DNA of 64,000 nt from Mycobacteroides immunogenum. Its GTDB lineage: Bacteria > Actinomycetota > Actinomycetes > Mycobacteriales > Mycobacteriaceae. The stretch lies in NCBI RefSeq assembly GCF_001605725.1, contig NZ_CP011530.1, positions 5,332,001 through 5,396,000 of the forward strand, read 5' to 3'. Of the stretch, positions 49,079 to 57,337 are shown one piece after another. The notes under the pieces are model-generated. The model was not told the origin of the DNA, searched no databases, and saw only the letters and a program-made list of their open reading frames with translations. The translations under genes and the position numbers were made by a program. Each line of letters opens with the position of its first letter. Position 1 is the first letter of the stretch.

Positions 49079-49724
49079 GCTCACACCTGCTGCTTGCGGC
49101 AAGTGCTTGAGCCTGACGGGTGAAATCCTGATTGCTGACCACCATGGCGCGGGTGCAGGCGTAGTGCCGCGCGCCCGCGACAACCTCTTGCACGGCCCGC
49201 ACACCTACCGTTTTTGAATAGCGCTTGCATTGCACGGCAACAACATCGCGCCGATTCGTGGCTATCAGGTCGACACCGTAATCATTGGATGCCGGGGTAG
49301 TCTCGATATGCCATCCGGCACCTTGCAGGCGGGCCGCCACGAATGTCTCAAAATCGATACCGGACAACTCGTCGATCTCGGAGAGTCCGGATAGTTTTGC
49401 GTACCTTAGCAACTGGGCTTCATACCGGTGTCGCCGCATCGTGTCACCAAGCCACCGCAGGCCCCACCCAACTCCACGCAGGACCAGGTAGATGGCGTAC
49501 GGCAAGGCGAGGTACGCCGCCTGGGCCAACGCGGCAAGCACTGGGTCTCCCATGTTTCGGTACACCAGGACCCCGGGCCACATGATCAGCGCGATGACCG
49601 GACCCGCCAGCACCACCACAATCAGCGCGACAAATGCACGCGACAGGCGACGACGCATACGAGCCGCCCTCCGCCTGAAACGCTGCAGCATCATTGCGTG
49701 AACTTTAAGCCAGCCCTCTGACAT
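48999..49724 (-). CDS. Membrane-anchored Mrr-type restriction-endonuclease-like protein
   Basis: A 241-aa protein. Two membrane helices lie in residues about 25-85 (FVALIVVVLAGPVIALIMW and ALAQAAYLALPYAIYLVLR). A PD-(D/E)XK nuclease domain follows: FETFVAARLQGAGW, then GVDLIA and VVAVQCKRYSKTVG, which give the Asp and the QxK catalytic residues. Mrr-like enzymes cut modified DNA, but membrane-bound members often have other roles. There is no methylase next to it. Its 3' end overlaps the DUF3159 gene by 80 bases in antisense. Confidence 0.85.
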   Translation of the reverse strand: MSEGWLKVHAMMLQRFRRRAARMRRRLSRAFVALIVVVLAGPVIALIMWPGVLVYRNMGDPVLAALAQAAYLALPYAIYLVLRGVGWGLRWLGDTMRRHRYEAQLLRYAKLSGLSEIDELSGIDFETFVAARLQGAGWHIETTPASNDYGVDLIATNRRDVVAVQCKRYSKTVGVRAVQEVVAGARHYACTRAMVVSNQDFTRQAQALAASSRCELIGRDRLPRWLNQGEASVFSSAAPPR

Positions 49725-49752
49725 CGGGCGGCTCGCCGTGCGTGACGCCGGG

Positions 49753-50517
49753 TCATCGTTGGCAGCTGGGACACCAATATGCGACGCGCGATGGTCCCTG
49801 ATGTCGGGCGATCAGGGTTCCGCAACGGCGGCACGGCCTTCCGTGTCGTCCGTACACCCATAACTCGCGGCCTGGCCGACGGTCACCAGTGGTGGTCCTG
49901 CGGTGATTGTCCTTGTTCGCGTGCAGCAACGTGTGTGCGCACTCGACGAGACCGGCGGGGTCTGCCAGATCCCGTACCGGCGCGGTCGGCAGCAGGCCGG
50001 CCAAAAAACACAGTTCGTTGCAGTACACATTGCCTATGCCGGCCATCACCATCTGGTCAAGAAGTACCGCGCTCAGCGCATCATCTGATCGCGCGATCAA
50101 CCGTTCGACTGCCAAATCTGGATCCCAATCTGCCCCAAGCAGATCCGGGCCCAAATGCCCCACAACATCGGATTCCCGACCCCGCTGGACGACATCCAAG
50201 ATGCCCAGGCTGGTTCCGATTGCCACGAAGTCATCGGTCGTGAGTATCGCCCTGACTCGATGGTCCCAGCTCGGTATGGCCTGCCGCGCGGACGTAATCC
50301 GCCAGCTCCCGTCCATTTTCAGATGCGAGTGAATGCTGGCCCAGCCGGCGCGAATGAATAGATGCTTGCCGCGTGCGACCACACCGTCGACACTCTCGCC
50401 ACTCAAATCGACCGTGGCGAAACGCGGAACGCGGATATCGCAGCCGGTGAGTACTCGACCCGTCAGTGCATCGGCCAGGCGCTGTGCCGTGCGGAAGACA
50501 GTATCTCCTTCAGGCAT
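49753..50517 (-). CDS. nei: Endonuclease VIII-like DNA glycosylase (Fpg/Nei family)
   Basis: A 254-aa base-excision-repair glycosylase. The N-terminus MPEGDT supplies catalytic Pro2 and Glu3 of the Nei type, and a lysine-bearing loop ARGKHLFIRAG follows. The C-terminal zinc finger CRRCGTLIARHQG...CPSC is complete. The enzyme removes oxidised pyrimidines and nicks the strand. Mycobacteria usually have two Fpg and two Nei genes; which Nei this is needs alignment. The next gene upstream, the SBF-type transporter, is 18 bases away and in the same direction. Confidence 0.92.
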   Translation of the reverse strand: MPEGDTVFRTAQRLADALTGRVLTGCDIRVPRFATVDLSGESVDGVVARGKHLFIRAGWASIHSHLKMDGSWRITSARQAIPSWDHRVRAILTTDDFVAIGTSLGILDVVQRGRESDVVGHLGPDLLGADWDPDLAVERLIARSDDALSAVLLDQMVMAGIGNVYCNELCFLAGLLPTAPVRDLADPAGLVECAHTLLHANKDNHRRTTTGDRRPGRELWVYGRHGRPCRRCGTLIARHQGPSRVAYWCPSCQR

Positions 50518-50535
50518 TCCAGCACCCTCCTCGCA

Positions 50536-51573
50536 CTAGCGATCACTGACAGAGACCGTCTCACTTTCTACACTCGCCGCATCCGCAATCTCAGCGGCCC
50601 TGCCCCACCGCCCAGCCAGCGCTGCGCAGGTGATCAATTGGATCTGGTGAAAGATCATTAATGGCAGCACGATCAGGCCCACCGGATGCCCGGCGAAGAG
50701 CACCGTGGCCATCGGCAGCCCGGTCGCCAGACTCTTCTTGGAACCGCAGAAGATCACGACAATGCGGTCCGCCCTGTCGAACCGCAACAAGCGAGCCACA
50801 CCTGCGGTGATACCCAACACCACCGCCAGCAGCACGATGCTGACCGCGACGACCGCCAGCAGCCGGGATACCTGCAGCCCCTGCCAGACATGTTCGACCA
50901 TTCCCGCGCTGAATGCCGCATAGACAACCAGGTAAACGGAGCCCCGATCGACGACCTTGGTGAGCACGGTGTGAGACAGCACCCGATACAGCTTGGGCCG
51001 CAACACCTGACCGGCGACAAAGGGCAACAGCAGCTGCACCACGATCTCCAAGATCGCCGTGGGCGACACCGTCGCTTCGCCGGTCGTCTGCATGAGCAGC
51101 ATCACCAGCAAGGGAGTCATGAAGACACCCAACATGTTCGAGACCGACGCACTCACCACTGCGGCAGCGACATTGCCGCGGGCAATGGAGGTGAAGGCGA
51201 TCGAGGATTGCACCGTCGAGGGCAGCAGGCATAGGTACAGCACTCCCGTGTAGAGGTCGTCGGTCAACACCGAGGGCACCAATAGCCGCATCGCCAGGCC
51301 GAGAACGGGGAAAAGCACATAGGTCGCGGCCAGTACCGTGGTGTGCAGGCGCCAATGTTTGAGTCCCTCGAGTGCCTCGCGCGGTTCAAGTCGTGTTCCG
51401 TAAAGGAAGAACAGCACGGCGATGGCGATCTTGGTCGCCCAATCGAGAACATCGGCTGCGTCGCCGCGCGCGGGGAGCAGCAGTCCGATTCCCATCGCGG
51501 CGAACAGCCCCAACAAGAACCCGTCAATACGGAGTTTGGCCAGCCATCTCACTATGCCACCGTACGAGGACAA
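50536..51573 (-). CDS. Bile-acid:sodium-symporter-like (SBF) transporter
   Basis: A 345-aa membrane protein with about ten helices of the SBF-like family. LLPARGDAADVLDWATKIAI and the STVQSSIAFTSIARGN crossover region are typical, with a later FCGSKKSLATGLPMA segment. Members carry small organic anions; the substrate is unknown. Divergent from the LysR gene with 47 bases between start codons, so LysR likely regulates it. It lies 18 bases upstream of nei and may be co-transcribed. Confidence 0.88.
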   Translation of the reverse strand: MSSYGGIVRWLAKLRIDGFLLGLFAAMGIGLLLPARGDAADVLDWATKIAIAVLFFLYGTRLEPREALEGLKHWRLHTTVLAATYVLFPVLGLAMRLLVPSVLTDDLYTGVLYLCLLPSTVQSSIAFTSIARGNVAAAVVSASVSNMLGVFMTPLLVMLLMQTTGEATVSPTAILEIVVQLLLPFVAGQVLRPKLYRVLSHTVLTKVVDRGSVYLVVYAAFSAGMVEHVWQGLQVSRLLAVVAVSIVLLAVVLGITAGVARLLRFDRADRIVVIFCGSKKSLATGLPMATVLFAGHPVGLIVLPLMIFHQIQLITCAALAGRWGRAAEIADAASVESETVSVSDR

Positions 51574-51592
51574 GCACTGATTATAAAAGCCG

Positions 51593-51609
51593 ATAGAAAC
51601 GATATCTAT
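51593..51609. promoter_or_regulatory. Candidate LysR-type binding box
   Basis: ATAGA-N7-TCTAT inverted repeat between the divergent SBF transporter and LysR genes. Its spacing fits the T-N11-A pattern of LysR sites. An overlapping longer repeat, ACGATA-N12-TATCGT (51599-51622), reaches the lysR start codon. Confidence 0.5.
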
Positions 51610-51620
51610 GAACGCGTATC

Positions 51621-52478
51621 GTGATGGAGGTGTTGGACCCAGAGTTGTTGAGAACTTTTCTGACAGTTGAACGCGCAGGCGGTTTTACCGCGGCGGGGCG
51701 GATTCTCGGGCTGCGGCAGTCGACCGTGAGCGGACACATCGCCCGACTTGAACAGTCCGTCGGACGTGAGCTGTTCCGCCGCGACACCCGAAATCTGGCA
51801 TTGACCGCGGACGGCGCTGCCATGGTGGGCTTCGCCCGTTCGATACTCGACGCCCAGGCACAGGCCGATCGCTACTTTGCGAGTTCCGAGCTGACCGGCC
51901 TGATCCGGCTCGGGGCCTCCGATGACCTGGTAGCTCGCGAGCTGCCCGATGTTCTTGTGGAGTTCCAGAACTCCCACCCTGGCGTGGATCTAGAGCTTGT
52001 CGTCGGACTCAGCGAGTACCTCAAGACCCGGATGACCGCGGGCGAACTAGACCTCATGGTGGCCAAGCGGCTGCCGGGCGAGACGCATGGTGAGCTGCTC
52101 TGGCGTGACAAGCTGGTGTGGGCCGGAAGGCCCAACACCCAGGACGTCCGCGATCCGGTTCCCATCGTCACCTATCCCCCGCCCAGCCTGACCCGGCACG
52201 CGGCGCTGCGCGCCCTCGAACGCGAGGGACGCACCTGGCGCATCGCCTGTGTCAGCGACAGTCAGCTGGGCCTGCGGGCTGCGGCCCTGGCCGGCATGGG
52301 CGTGATCTCCCATGCCGAATCACTCCTACCGGCGGGCCTGGTCAAAGTCAGCGATGACAGCCTGCCCGATCTGGGCGAGCTGGAGTTCGTGCTGTTGCGC
52401 CGCCGCAGCGTCTTGTCCGAACCCGAACAGGCACTGTGCGACTCGATTATCGCGAGCACGCATAGGCTGCACCGCTGA
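51621..52478 (+). CDS. LysR-family transcriptional regulator
   Basis: A 285-aa regulator. Residues 5-65 form the winged helix-turn-helix (LLRTFLTVERAGGFTAAGRI, then RQSTVSGHIARLEQSVG), and about 90-280 the substrate-binding domain. The start is GTG at 51621 or ATG at 51624. It faces the SBF-type transporter and a palindromic box lies between them, so that transporter is the likely target. Its stop is ten bases from the convergent adhD-like stop. Confidence 0.92.
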   Translation: MMEVLDPELLRTFLTVERAGGFTAAGRILGLRQSTVSGHIARLEQSVGRELFRRDTRNLALTADGAAMVGFARSILDAQAQADRYFASSELTGLIRLGASDDLVARELPDVLVEFQNSHPGVDLELVVGLSEYLKTRMTAGELDLMVAKRLPGETHGELLWRDKLVWAGRPNTQDVRDPVPIVTYPPPSLTRHAALRALEREGRTWRIACVSDSQLGLRAAALAGMGVISHAESLLPAGLVKVSDDSLPDLGELEFVLLRRRSVLSEPEQALCDSIIASTHRLHR

Positions 52479-52488
52479 CGTCAACTAC

Positions 52489-53595
52489 TCAGTGAACGAT
52501 CACTCCGCGAATGTTCTTGCCATCCCGCAGATCCTGGTAACCCTGGTTGATGTCCTCCAGGCGGTATCTGGCGGTTACCAGCTCGTCTAGCTGTAGCTGG
52601 CCCGTGTCGTAGAGACGAAGCAACCGCACGATGTCGTACTGCGGGTTGGCGGAACCAAAAAGAGTCCCTTTGATGGTCTTGCCGAAGAGCACCATCTCCA
52701 TCCCCGATACATGCACGGTCAGCTTCGCCGGGTCCGCCAGCCCAGTCACCACTACCGTGCCGCCCTTGCCGACAGCGTTGAATGCGGCGGTGACAACCTC
52801 CTCATCCACCACACCGACGGTGATGATGGCCTGGTCCGCGCCCTGCCCCCAGGACAGTTCGTTGAGCTTCTCGGCTGCCTCTTCCGCGGTTGCGAAGGCA
52901 TGCGTGGCACCGAATTTGGAAGCCATGTCCCGTTTGAATGGCACCGGATCGACGGCCACGATGTACTTGGCGCCGGCCTGTGCCGCTCCTTGCACGGCGT
53001 TGATGCCGATTCCGCCAATCCCATACACCACCGTGATGTCTCCGGGTCGTACCTCACCGGCATAGGTGGCGCTGCCCCACCCTGTCGGTACGCCACATCC
53101 GACGAGCACCGCCGTCTCCAACGGAATCCAGTCATCGATCTTGACGACCGAATATTGCGAGATGGTAGCGCGCTGAGCGAAAGTACCCAACATACACATC
53201 TGTCCGAAATCGATTCCCGCGCCGTGGAATCGGAAGGTACCGTCGGGCATGCAGCCTTCCAGGATGGTCGCTCCCATATCGCAGAGGCTCTGCCGCCCCG
53301 TCGAGCAGTAGCGGCAATACCCGCAACTCGGGATGAAGCTACAGACCACGTGGTCACCGGGCTTGACCTTGGTGACTCCGGGACCAACTTCCTCGATGAT
53401 GCCCGCGCCTTCGTGTCCGCCGATGATCGGATAACGGGGCAGCAGGTCTCCGTCGGTGAGGTGTAGATCCGAATGACACAGTCCGGCAACGGTGTAGTTG
53501 ATGAGAACCTCGCCTTCGCCTGGGCCGTCTAGGTCGAGCTCCATGAGCTCGAAAGGCTTTCCGGCTTCCAAAAGCACTGCGGCGGTTGTCTTCAC
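52489..53595 (-). CDS. adhD: Zinc-dependent alcohol dehydrogenase (AdhD-like)
   Basis: A 368-aa medium-chain dehydrogenase that oxidises alcohols to aldehydes. Catalytic zinc ligands appear as GLCHSD and GGHEGAG; the structural zinc site is CGYCRYCSTGRQSLC; the cofactor loop is GIGGIGINAVQG. It resembles M. tuberculosis AdhD of the mymA operon and NDMA-dependent enzymes, judged from memory. I chose the GTG at 53595, preceded by AAGGGAG; the open frame extends upstream but overlaps the previous gene. It is the last gene of a seven-gene operon, where with the monooxygenase and hydrolase it would complete a ketone-to-ester-to-alcohol-to-aldehyde route. Confidence 0.9.
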   Translation of the reverse strand: MKTTAAVLLEAGKPFELMELDLDGPGEGEVLINYTVAGLCHSDLHLTDGDLLPRYPIIGGHEGAGIIEEVGPGVTKVKPGDHVVCSFIPSCGYCRYCSTGRQSLCDMGATILEGCMPDGTFRFHGAGIDFGQMCMLGTFAQRATISQYSVVKIDDWIPLETAVLVGCGVPTGWGSATYAGEVRPGDITVVYGIGGIGINAVQGAAQAGAKYIVAVDPVPFKRDMASKFGATHAFATAEEAAEKLNELSWGQGADQAIITVGVVDEEVVTAAFNAVGKGGTVVVTGLADPAKLTVHVSGMEMVLFGKTIKGTLFGSANPQYDIVRLLRLYDTGQLQLDELVTARYRLEDINQGYQDLRDGKNIRGVIVH

Positions 53596-53615
53596 AAATT
53601 TCTCCCTTGACTCGG

Positions 53616-54869
53616 CTAATGGACTGCGGCTGGCAACTCTTGGCTCGGCACCCCGACCCGTTCCAGCGCCCTGTAGAAGGCCCGCGGCTCGACCCACTCC
53701 TCGGGCGTGAAAACTCCGGCACGAACGTCCGATCCGCCGTCGAGCGCTACGACCATGAACGCGGCACATGCCGTGCCGGTCGCCGCAGCCATATCGGTGA
53801 ACAGATAGGTGTCCGGACCGGCCACCGAGGTGCGGCGGCTGGCCACCGTGGGTATCCCGTCTCGCAGGCCCGTCACCTCGACCTTGAGTCCGGACTTGTA
53901 GGGGAACACATGACCAACGGCCGATAGGGCAAGGAACCTGATCAGCTCGGAGCGGGTCGCTTCCCCGGTGCGCACCAGATCACGCATGCCCGATAGGGCG
54001 TGACGCCATCCAGTCAAGCTGCCCAGCTTGCCAGTCAATAGCGCCTCAAGGAAGTTGATCGCCTCCTCCACCGGCATCTGCCCCTTCTGCACGGCCAGCG
54101 CGACGCCGCGGACCATGCCGTTGTAGGGCGCGGGGTCTAGACCGCCAAAACAGCGGATGTTGCTGGCGTTCGGATACTTACGCGGCAGGGTTACCGGTTC
54201 CGGGTGGGCGGTCTCGTGCACCATGGTGAGCCCCAGCCCACCACCCAGGTCGGTCCAGCGGGTCTCCTCCCAGGACTGGCGCATCACCGGCCCGCCGTTC
54301 TGCCACGTCATGCACGGACCCGCTGCGACGCGCAGCATATGGTCGAGAACCGCGCGCCCAATCGAGCCGCGCTCGTCGCCGACAACCCAGTACACGTCGA
54401 TGTTCTCGACACTGTCCAGCTCGCTTGCAGCGTCGGCGGCGAGGACATTAGTGATCCCGGGCGAAGCGCCGCACCCGACGTACATGGGCACACCGGCCGA
54501 TCTGGCCCGGTCGTGCAAAGACAGTGCGTGCAAGGTGCTCTCGATATCGTCGTCGAAGTCGAGGTACGGCACCCCGGCCTCCAGACACGCGTTCATGACG
54601 GGCTCAGCGGTGCGGTTGTACGGCCCAGCACCGAGCACCACGAGGGCAGCTCCGCCGACTGCCGCACGCAGCGCCTCGACGTCATACAGGTCGAGCCGCT
54701 GTGCCGTCGCGCGTCCGGCAGGAAGCTTCCGGACCAATGTGTCGAGTAATTCGGGTCTAATGTCATATAAGGCGAGCTCTCGCTCTCCGTCGGCGACCGC
54801 GAACCGCTCGATGGCCAACCGGCACATCTCGCCCGCTGCGCCGATGAAGACGACTCGTTGCGCGCTCAT
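53616..54869 (-). CDS. Saccharopine-dehydrogenase-like NAD(P) protein
   Basis: A 417-aa protein with an N-terminal Rossmann site VVFIGAAGEMCRLAIERF and a second VVLGAGPYNRTAEPVMNACL segment, as in the saccharopine dehydrogenase NAD(P)-binding family. The C-terminal two-thirds lacks features I can assign to lysine metabolism. A paralogue (59417-60736) begins the same operon, with matching stretches such as GCGASPGxTNVxAADA. The start overlaps the hydrolase stop by four bases. In these operons it may be a reductase acting on an imine or aldehyde; that is inference. Confidence 0.85.
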   Translation of the reverse strand: MSAQRVVFIGAAGEMCRLAIERFAVADGERELALYDIRPELLDTLVRKLPAGRATAQRLDLYDVEALRAAVGGAALVVLGAGPYNRTAEPVMNACLEAGVPYLDFDDDIESTLHALSLHDRARSAGVPMYVGCGASPGITNVLAADAASELDSVENIDVYWVVGDERGSIGRAVLDHMLRVAAGPCMTWQNGGPVMRQSWEETRWTDLGGGLGLTMVHETAHPEPVTLPRKYPNASNIRCFGGLDPAPYNGMVRGVALAVQKGQMPVEEAINFLEALLTGKLGSLTGWRHALSGMRDLVRTGEATRSELIRFLALSAVGHVFPYKSGLKVEVTGLRDGIPTVASRRTSVAGPDTYLFTDMAAATGTACAAFMVVALDGGSDVRAGVFTPEEWVEPRAFYRALERVGVPSQELPAAVH

Positions 54870-55810
54870 CGCCCCACTCCCTTTGCGTAGTCACTGTCTA
54901 TCCGCCCGGGCGTCAGAACACCCGCAAGGAACTCCAGCTGGTCGTCGAGCACGGACCGGAGCCACGGTCCGTCATAGACATCGAAATGGTCGACCGGATA
55001 TTCACGCACCCGCGCCCAGGGACCCGCCTTCCGCGCGGTGCGGCGTGCGGCGCGCGGAGGCGCCACCCTGTCGTTGGCGCCGATCTGGAACAGGACCGGG
55101 CACGCCAAATGCCCCGCGTATCGGGTAGGTCGGTTCAGCCCGACCTCCAGTGCCACCCGTGCGCGCACCTCGTTGCGCCACGTCGGCCCTCCCAATGACG
55201 TATAGATCTCCTCGGCCCCCGGAATATTCATCAATGATGTTGACCCCGGTTGCCCCACGACGGCGAGGTGATGCGGTGAACGACCAGCGACCACCCGAAC
55301 AACATCTAACAGACCGTGCCCGGCAAGCCGGACTAACCGGCCGATGCCAGCGTCCCGTACCAGCTGCGCGAGGGTCACGAGACCGTCCGTCGCTGGGGTG
55401 AGCGATACCACGGCCGCAATTCGTTTATCTTGTGCCGCAACGGCAACGACATGACCGGCCGAGTACGAGATGCCCCACAGCACAACACGCTCTGCATCCA
55501 CACCGGGCAGGTGCCGCGCCGCCCCGATGGCGGCGTGATAGTCCTGCCGTTGGCGGCGGTACGAAATATCCTGGCGGATTTCACCGTCGGACTCACCAAA
55601 ACCCCGGTAGTCGATGACGAGCACATCCATTCCCGCCTCGGCAAATGCCTCGGCATATCCGAGTAGCCCAGTGTCGCGGGTGCCTGAGAATCCGTGCGCC
55701 ATGACCACACAGGGCCTGCCCCTCGCGCTGGTTAAAGAATCGCTCTCGGCGCCGACATGCCATGCAGCACAGCGTGTGCCGTGGCTGGTGAAATTCAGTT
55801 CTCTCAACAT
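54866..55810 (-). CDS. Alpha/beta-hydrolase (dienelactone-hydrolase-like esterase)
   Basis: A 314-aa hydrolase. The oxyanion region is VVMAHGFSGTRD near residue 37, and the nucleophile elbow is GISYSAGH near 118, giving a serine nucleophile. The late acidic residue and histidine are probably in GANDRVAPP and PVDHFDVYDG. It lies 12 bases downstream of the Baeyer-Villiger-type monooxygenase, so it may open the ester or lactone made by that enzyme. It overlaps the next gene by four bases. Confidence 0.87.
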   Translation of the reverse strand: MLRELNFTSHGTRCAAWHVGAESDSLTSARGRPCVVMAHGFSGTRDTGLLGYAEAFAEAGMDVLVIDYRGFGESDGEIRQDISYRRQRQDYHAAIGAARHLPGVDAERVVLWGISYSAGHVVAVAAQDKRIAAVVSLTPATDGLVTLAQLVRDAGIGRLVRLAGHGLLDVVRVVAGRSPHHLAVVGQPGSTSLMNIPGAEEIYTSLGGPTWRNEVRARVALEVGLNRPTRYAGHLACPVLFQIGANDRVAPPRAARRTARKAGPWARVREYPVDHFDVYDGPWLRSVLDDQLEFLAGVLTPGRIDSDYAKGVGR

Positions 55811-55822
55811 TTCGATCTCCGA

Positions 55823-57304
55823 TCAGGGCTGTGGTTGGGCTGACGTCACGGGCGCAAATCGCAGGGCGACGTCTTCAATGGGCCCATGTCGTAGCCGCTC
55901 AACATCGCTCTCATACGCGTGTGCCACGGTCCATGGGCCGCGGTCCCCGGCCTTGGGGAACTGCGCGATCCCGCGTTGGACATAACCCGCGCTCAGATCC
56001 ATGAACGGTCCACGACCTATCGGCCGGCCATCCAGCACAGGAGTCACAACCCCGTATCCATGACAGTCCATGTGGTCAAGCAATCTGCAGAAGTGTTCGC
56101 AGACGAGATCAACCTTAAGAGTCCACGATAGGTTCGTATACCCGGCCGCGAACACGAAGTTCGGCACACCGGACAGCATCATGGACTTGAAAGTCGTTGT
56201 ATCAGCCAGATTTACCGGCGATTCGTCCACGGCGTAGCGGACCTTGCCCATCGGGGACATGTTCAGCCCGGTTGCGGTGACGATGATATCGGCGATCAGC
56301 TCCTGGCCCGACTTCAGCAGGATCCCTCGCTCGGTGAATCGCTCGATTCGGTCGGTGACCACCGAAGCCCTACCCGACGAGATCGACTTGAACAGATCGC
56401 CGTCGGGCACCATGCACAGGCGTTGCTCCCACGGGCTATAGCGGGGCGAGAAATGAGTGTCGACGTCGAAACCCTTGGGAAGCTGCCGGCGCACATTGGC
56501 GATCAACAGCTTTCGCATCAGCCAAGGAGCCCGTACACACGCCTTGTAGACCCCGCGGCTCAGCGCAATGTTCTTGCGGCGGATCACCCGGTGGGCGCGA
56601 CCGTGTCCCAGCAGTCTGTTGGCGACGTTGGCGAAGGGATCCGACGCCGGGATCGACGCCACATAGCTGGGCGAGCGCTGCAGCATCGTGACATGCGCAG
56701 CGGCACCTGACATTGCCGGGATCAAAGTGACAGCCGTAGCGCCACTACCTATCACGATGACACGCTTACCCGAGTAGTCCAGGCCTGTCGGCCAATGCTG
56801 CGGATGAATGACATCGCCACGGAAGTTTTCCTCACCCTTGAACTCGGGGGTGTACCCGGCGTCGTAGTCGTAATACCCGGTGCCCGAGAACAGAAATCGC
56901 GCGGAGAACCGCTCCACCTCCCCGGTGCCGGTGTGCTGTGCTGTCGCCACCCACCGACCGCTATTCGAGTCGAACTCGGCGCTCAACACCCGACGACCGA
57001 AACGAATGTGCGGTGCCAGCGCGCTATCGGTGACAACTTGCCGCAGGTAGTCCAGAATCAGATGCCCATCGGCGATGGCCTGCCGGTGTGTCCATGGCCG
57101 GAACCCGTAGCCGAAGGTGGGCATGTCCGAATCCGACCGGATTCCCGGATATTGAAACAAGTTCCACGTGCCACCGATTGCATCCTGAGCGTCTAGCACT
57201 ACGAAGGAATCTCCCGGTCGATGAGTCTTGAGGTGATAGGCCGCCCCGATGCCCGAGATTCCGGCGCCGACGATCAGCACATCGACCTGTTGAATGGTGG
57301 TCAT
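55823..57304 (-). CDS. Baeyer-Villiger-type flavin monooxygenase (EthA/MymA-like)
   Basis: A 493-aa flavoprotein. The FAD site is IVGAGISGIGAAYHL near residue 11, the NADPH site is IVIGSGATAVTLIP near 186, and the Baeyer-Villiger fingerprint FxGxxxHxxxWP is visible as FRGDVIHPQHWP near 162. The QYPGIRSDSDMPTFGYGFRP segment is typical of the EthA/MymA group, which oxidises ketones to esters and can activate thioamide drugs. By position it is followed by a hydrolase and, three genes later, an alcohol dehydrogenase. The ketone substrate is unknown. Confidence 0.92.
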   Translation of the reverse strand: MTTIQQVDVLIVGAGISGIGAAYHLKTHRPGDSFVVLDAQDAIGGTWNLFQYPGIRSDSDMPTFGYGFRPWTHRQAIADGHLILDYLRQVVTDSALAPHIRFGRRVLSAEFDSNSGRWVATAQHTGTGEVERFSARFLFSGTGYYDYDAGYTPEFKGEENFRGDVIHPQHWPTGLDYSGKRVIVIGSGATAVTLIPAMSGAAAHVTMLQRSPSYVASIPASDPFANVANRLLGHGRAHRVIRRKNIALSRGVYKACVRAPWLMRKLLIANVRRQLPKGFDVDTHFSPRYSPWEQRLCMVPDGDLFKSISSGRASVVTDRIERFTERGILLKSGQELIADIIVTATGLNMSPMGKVRYAVDESPVNLADTTTFKSMMLSGVPNFVFAAGYTNLSWTLKVDLVCEHFCRLLDHMDCHGYGVVTPVLDGRPIGRGPFMDLSAGYVQRGIAQFPKAGDRGPWTVAHAYESDVERLRHGPIEDVALRFAPVTSAQPQP

Positions 57305-57337
57305 TTACTTGTTCCCCGGGAAGAATGACAACGGCTA

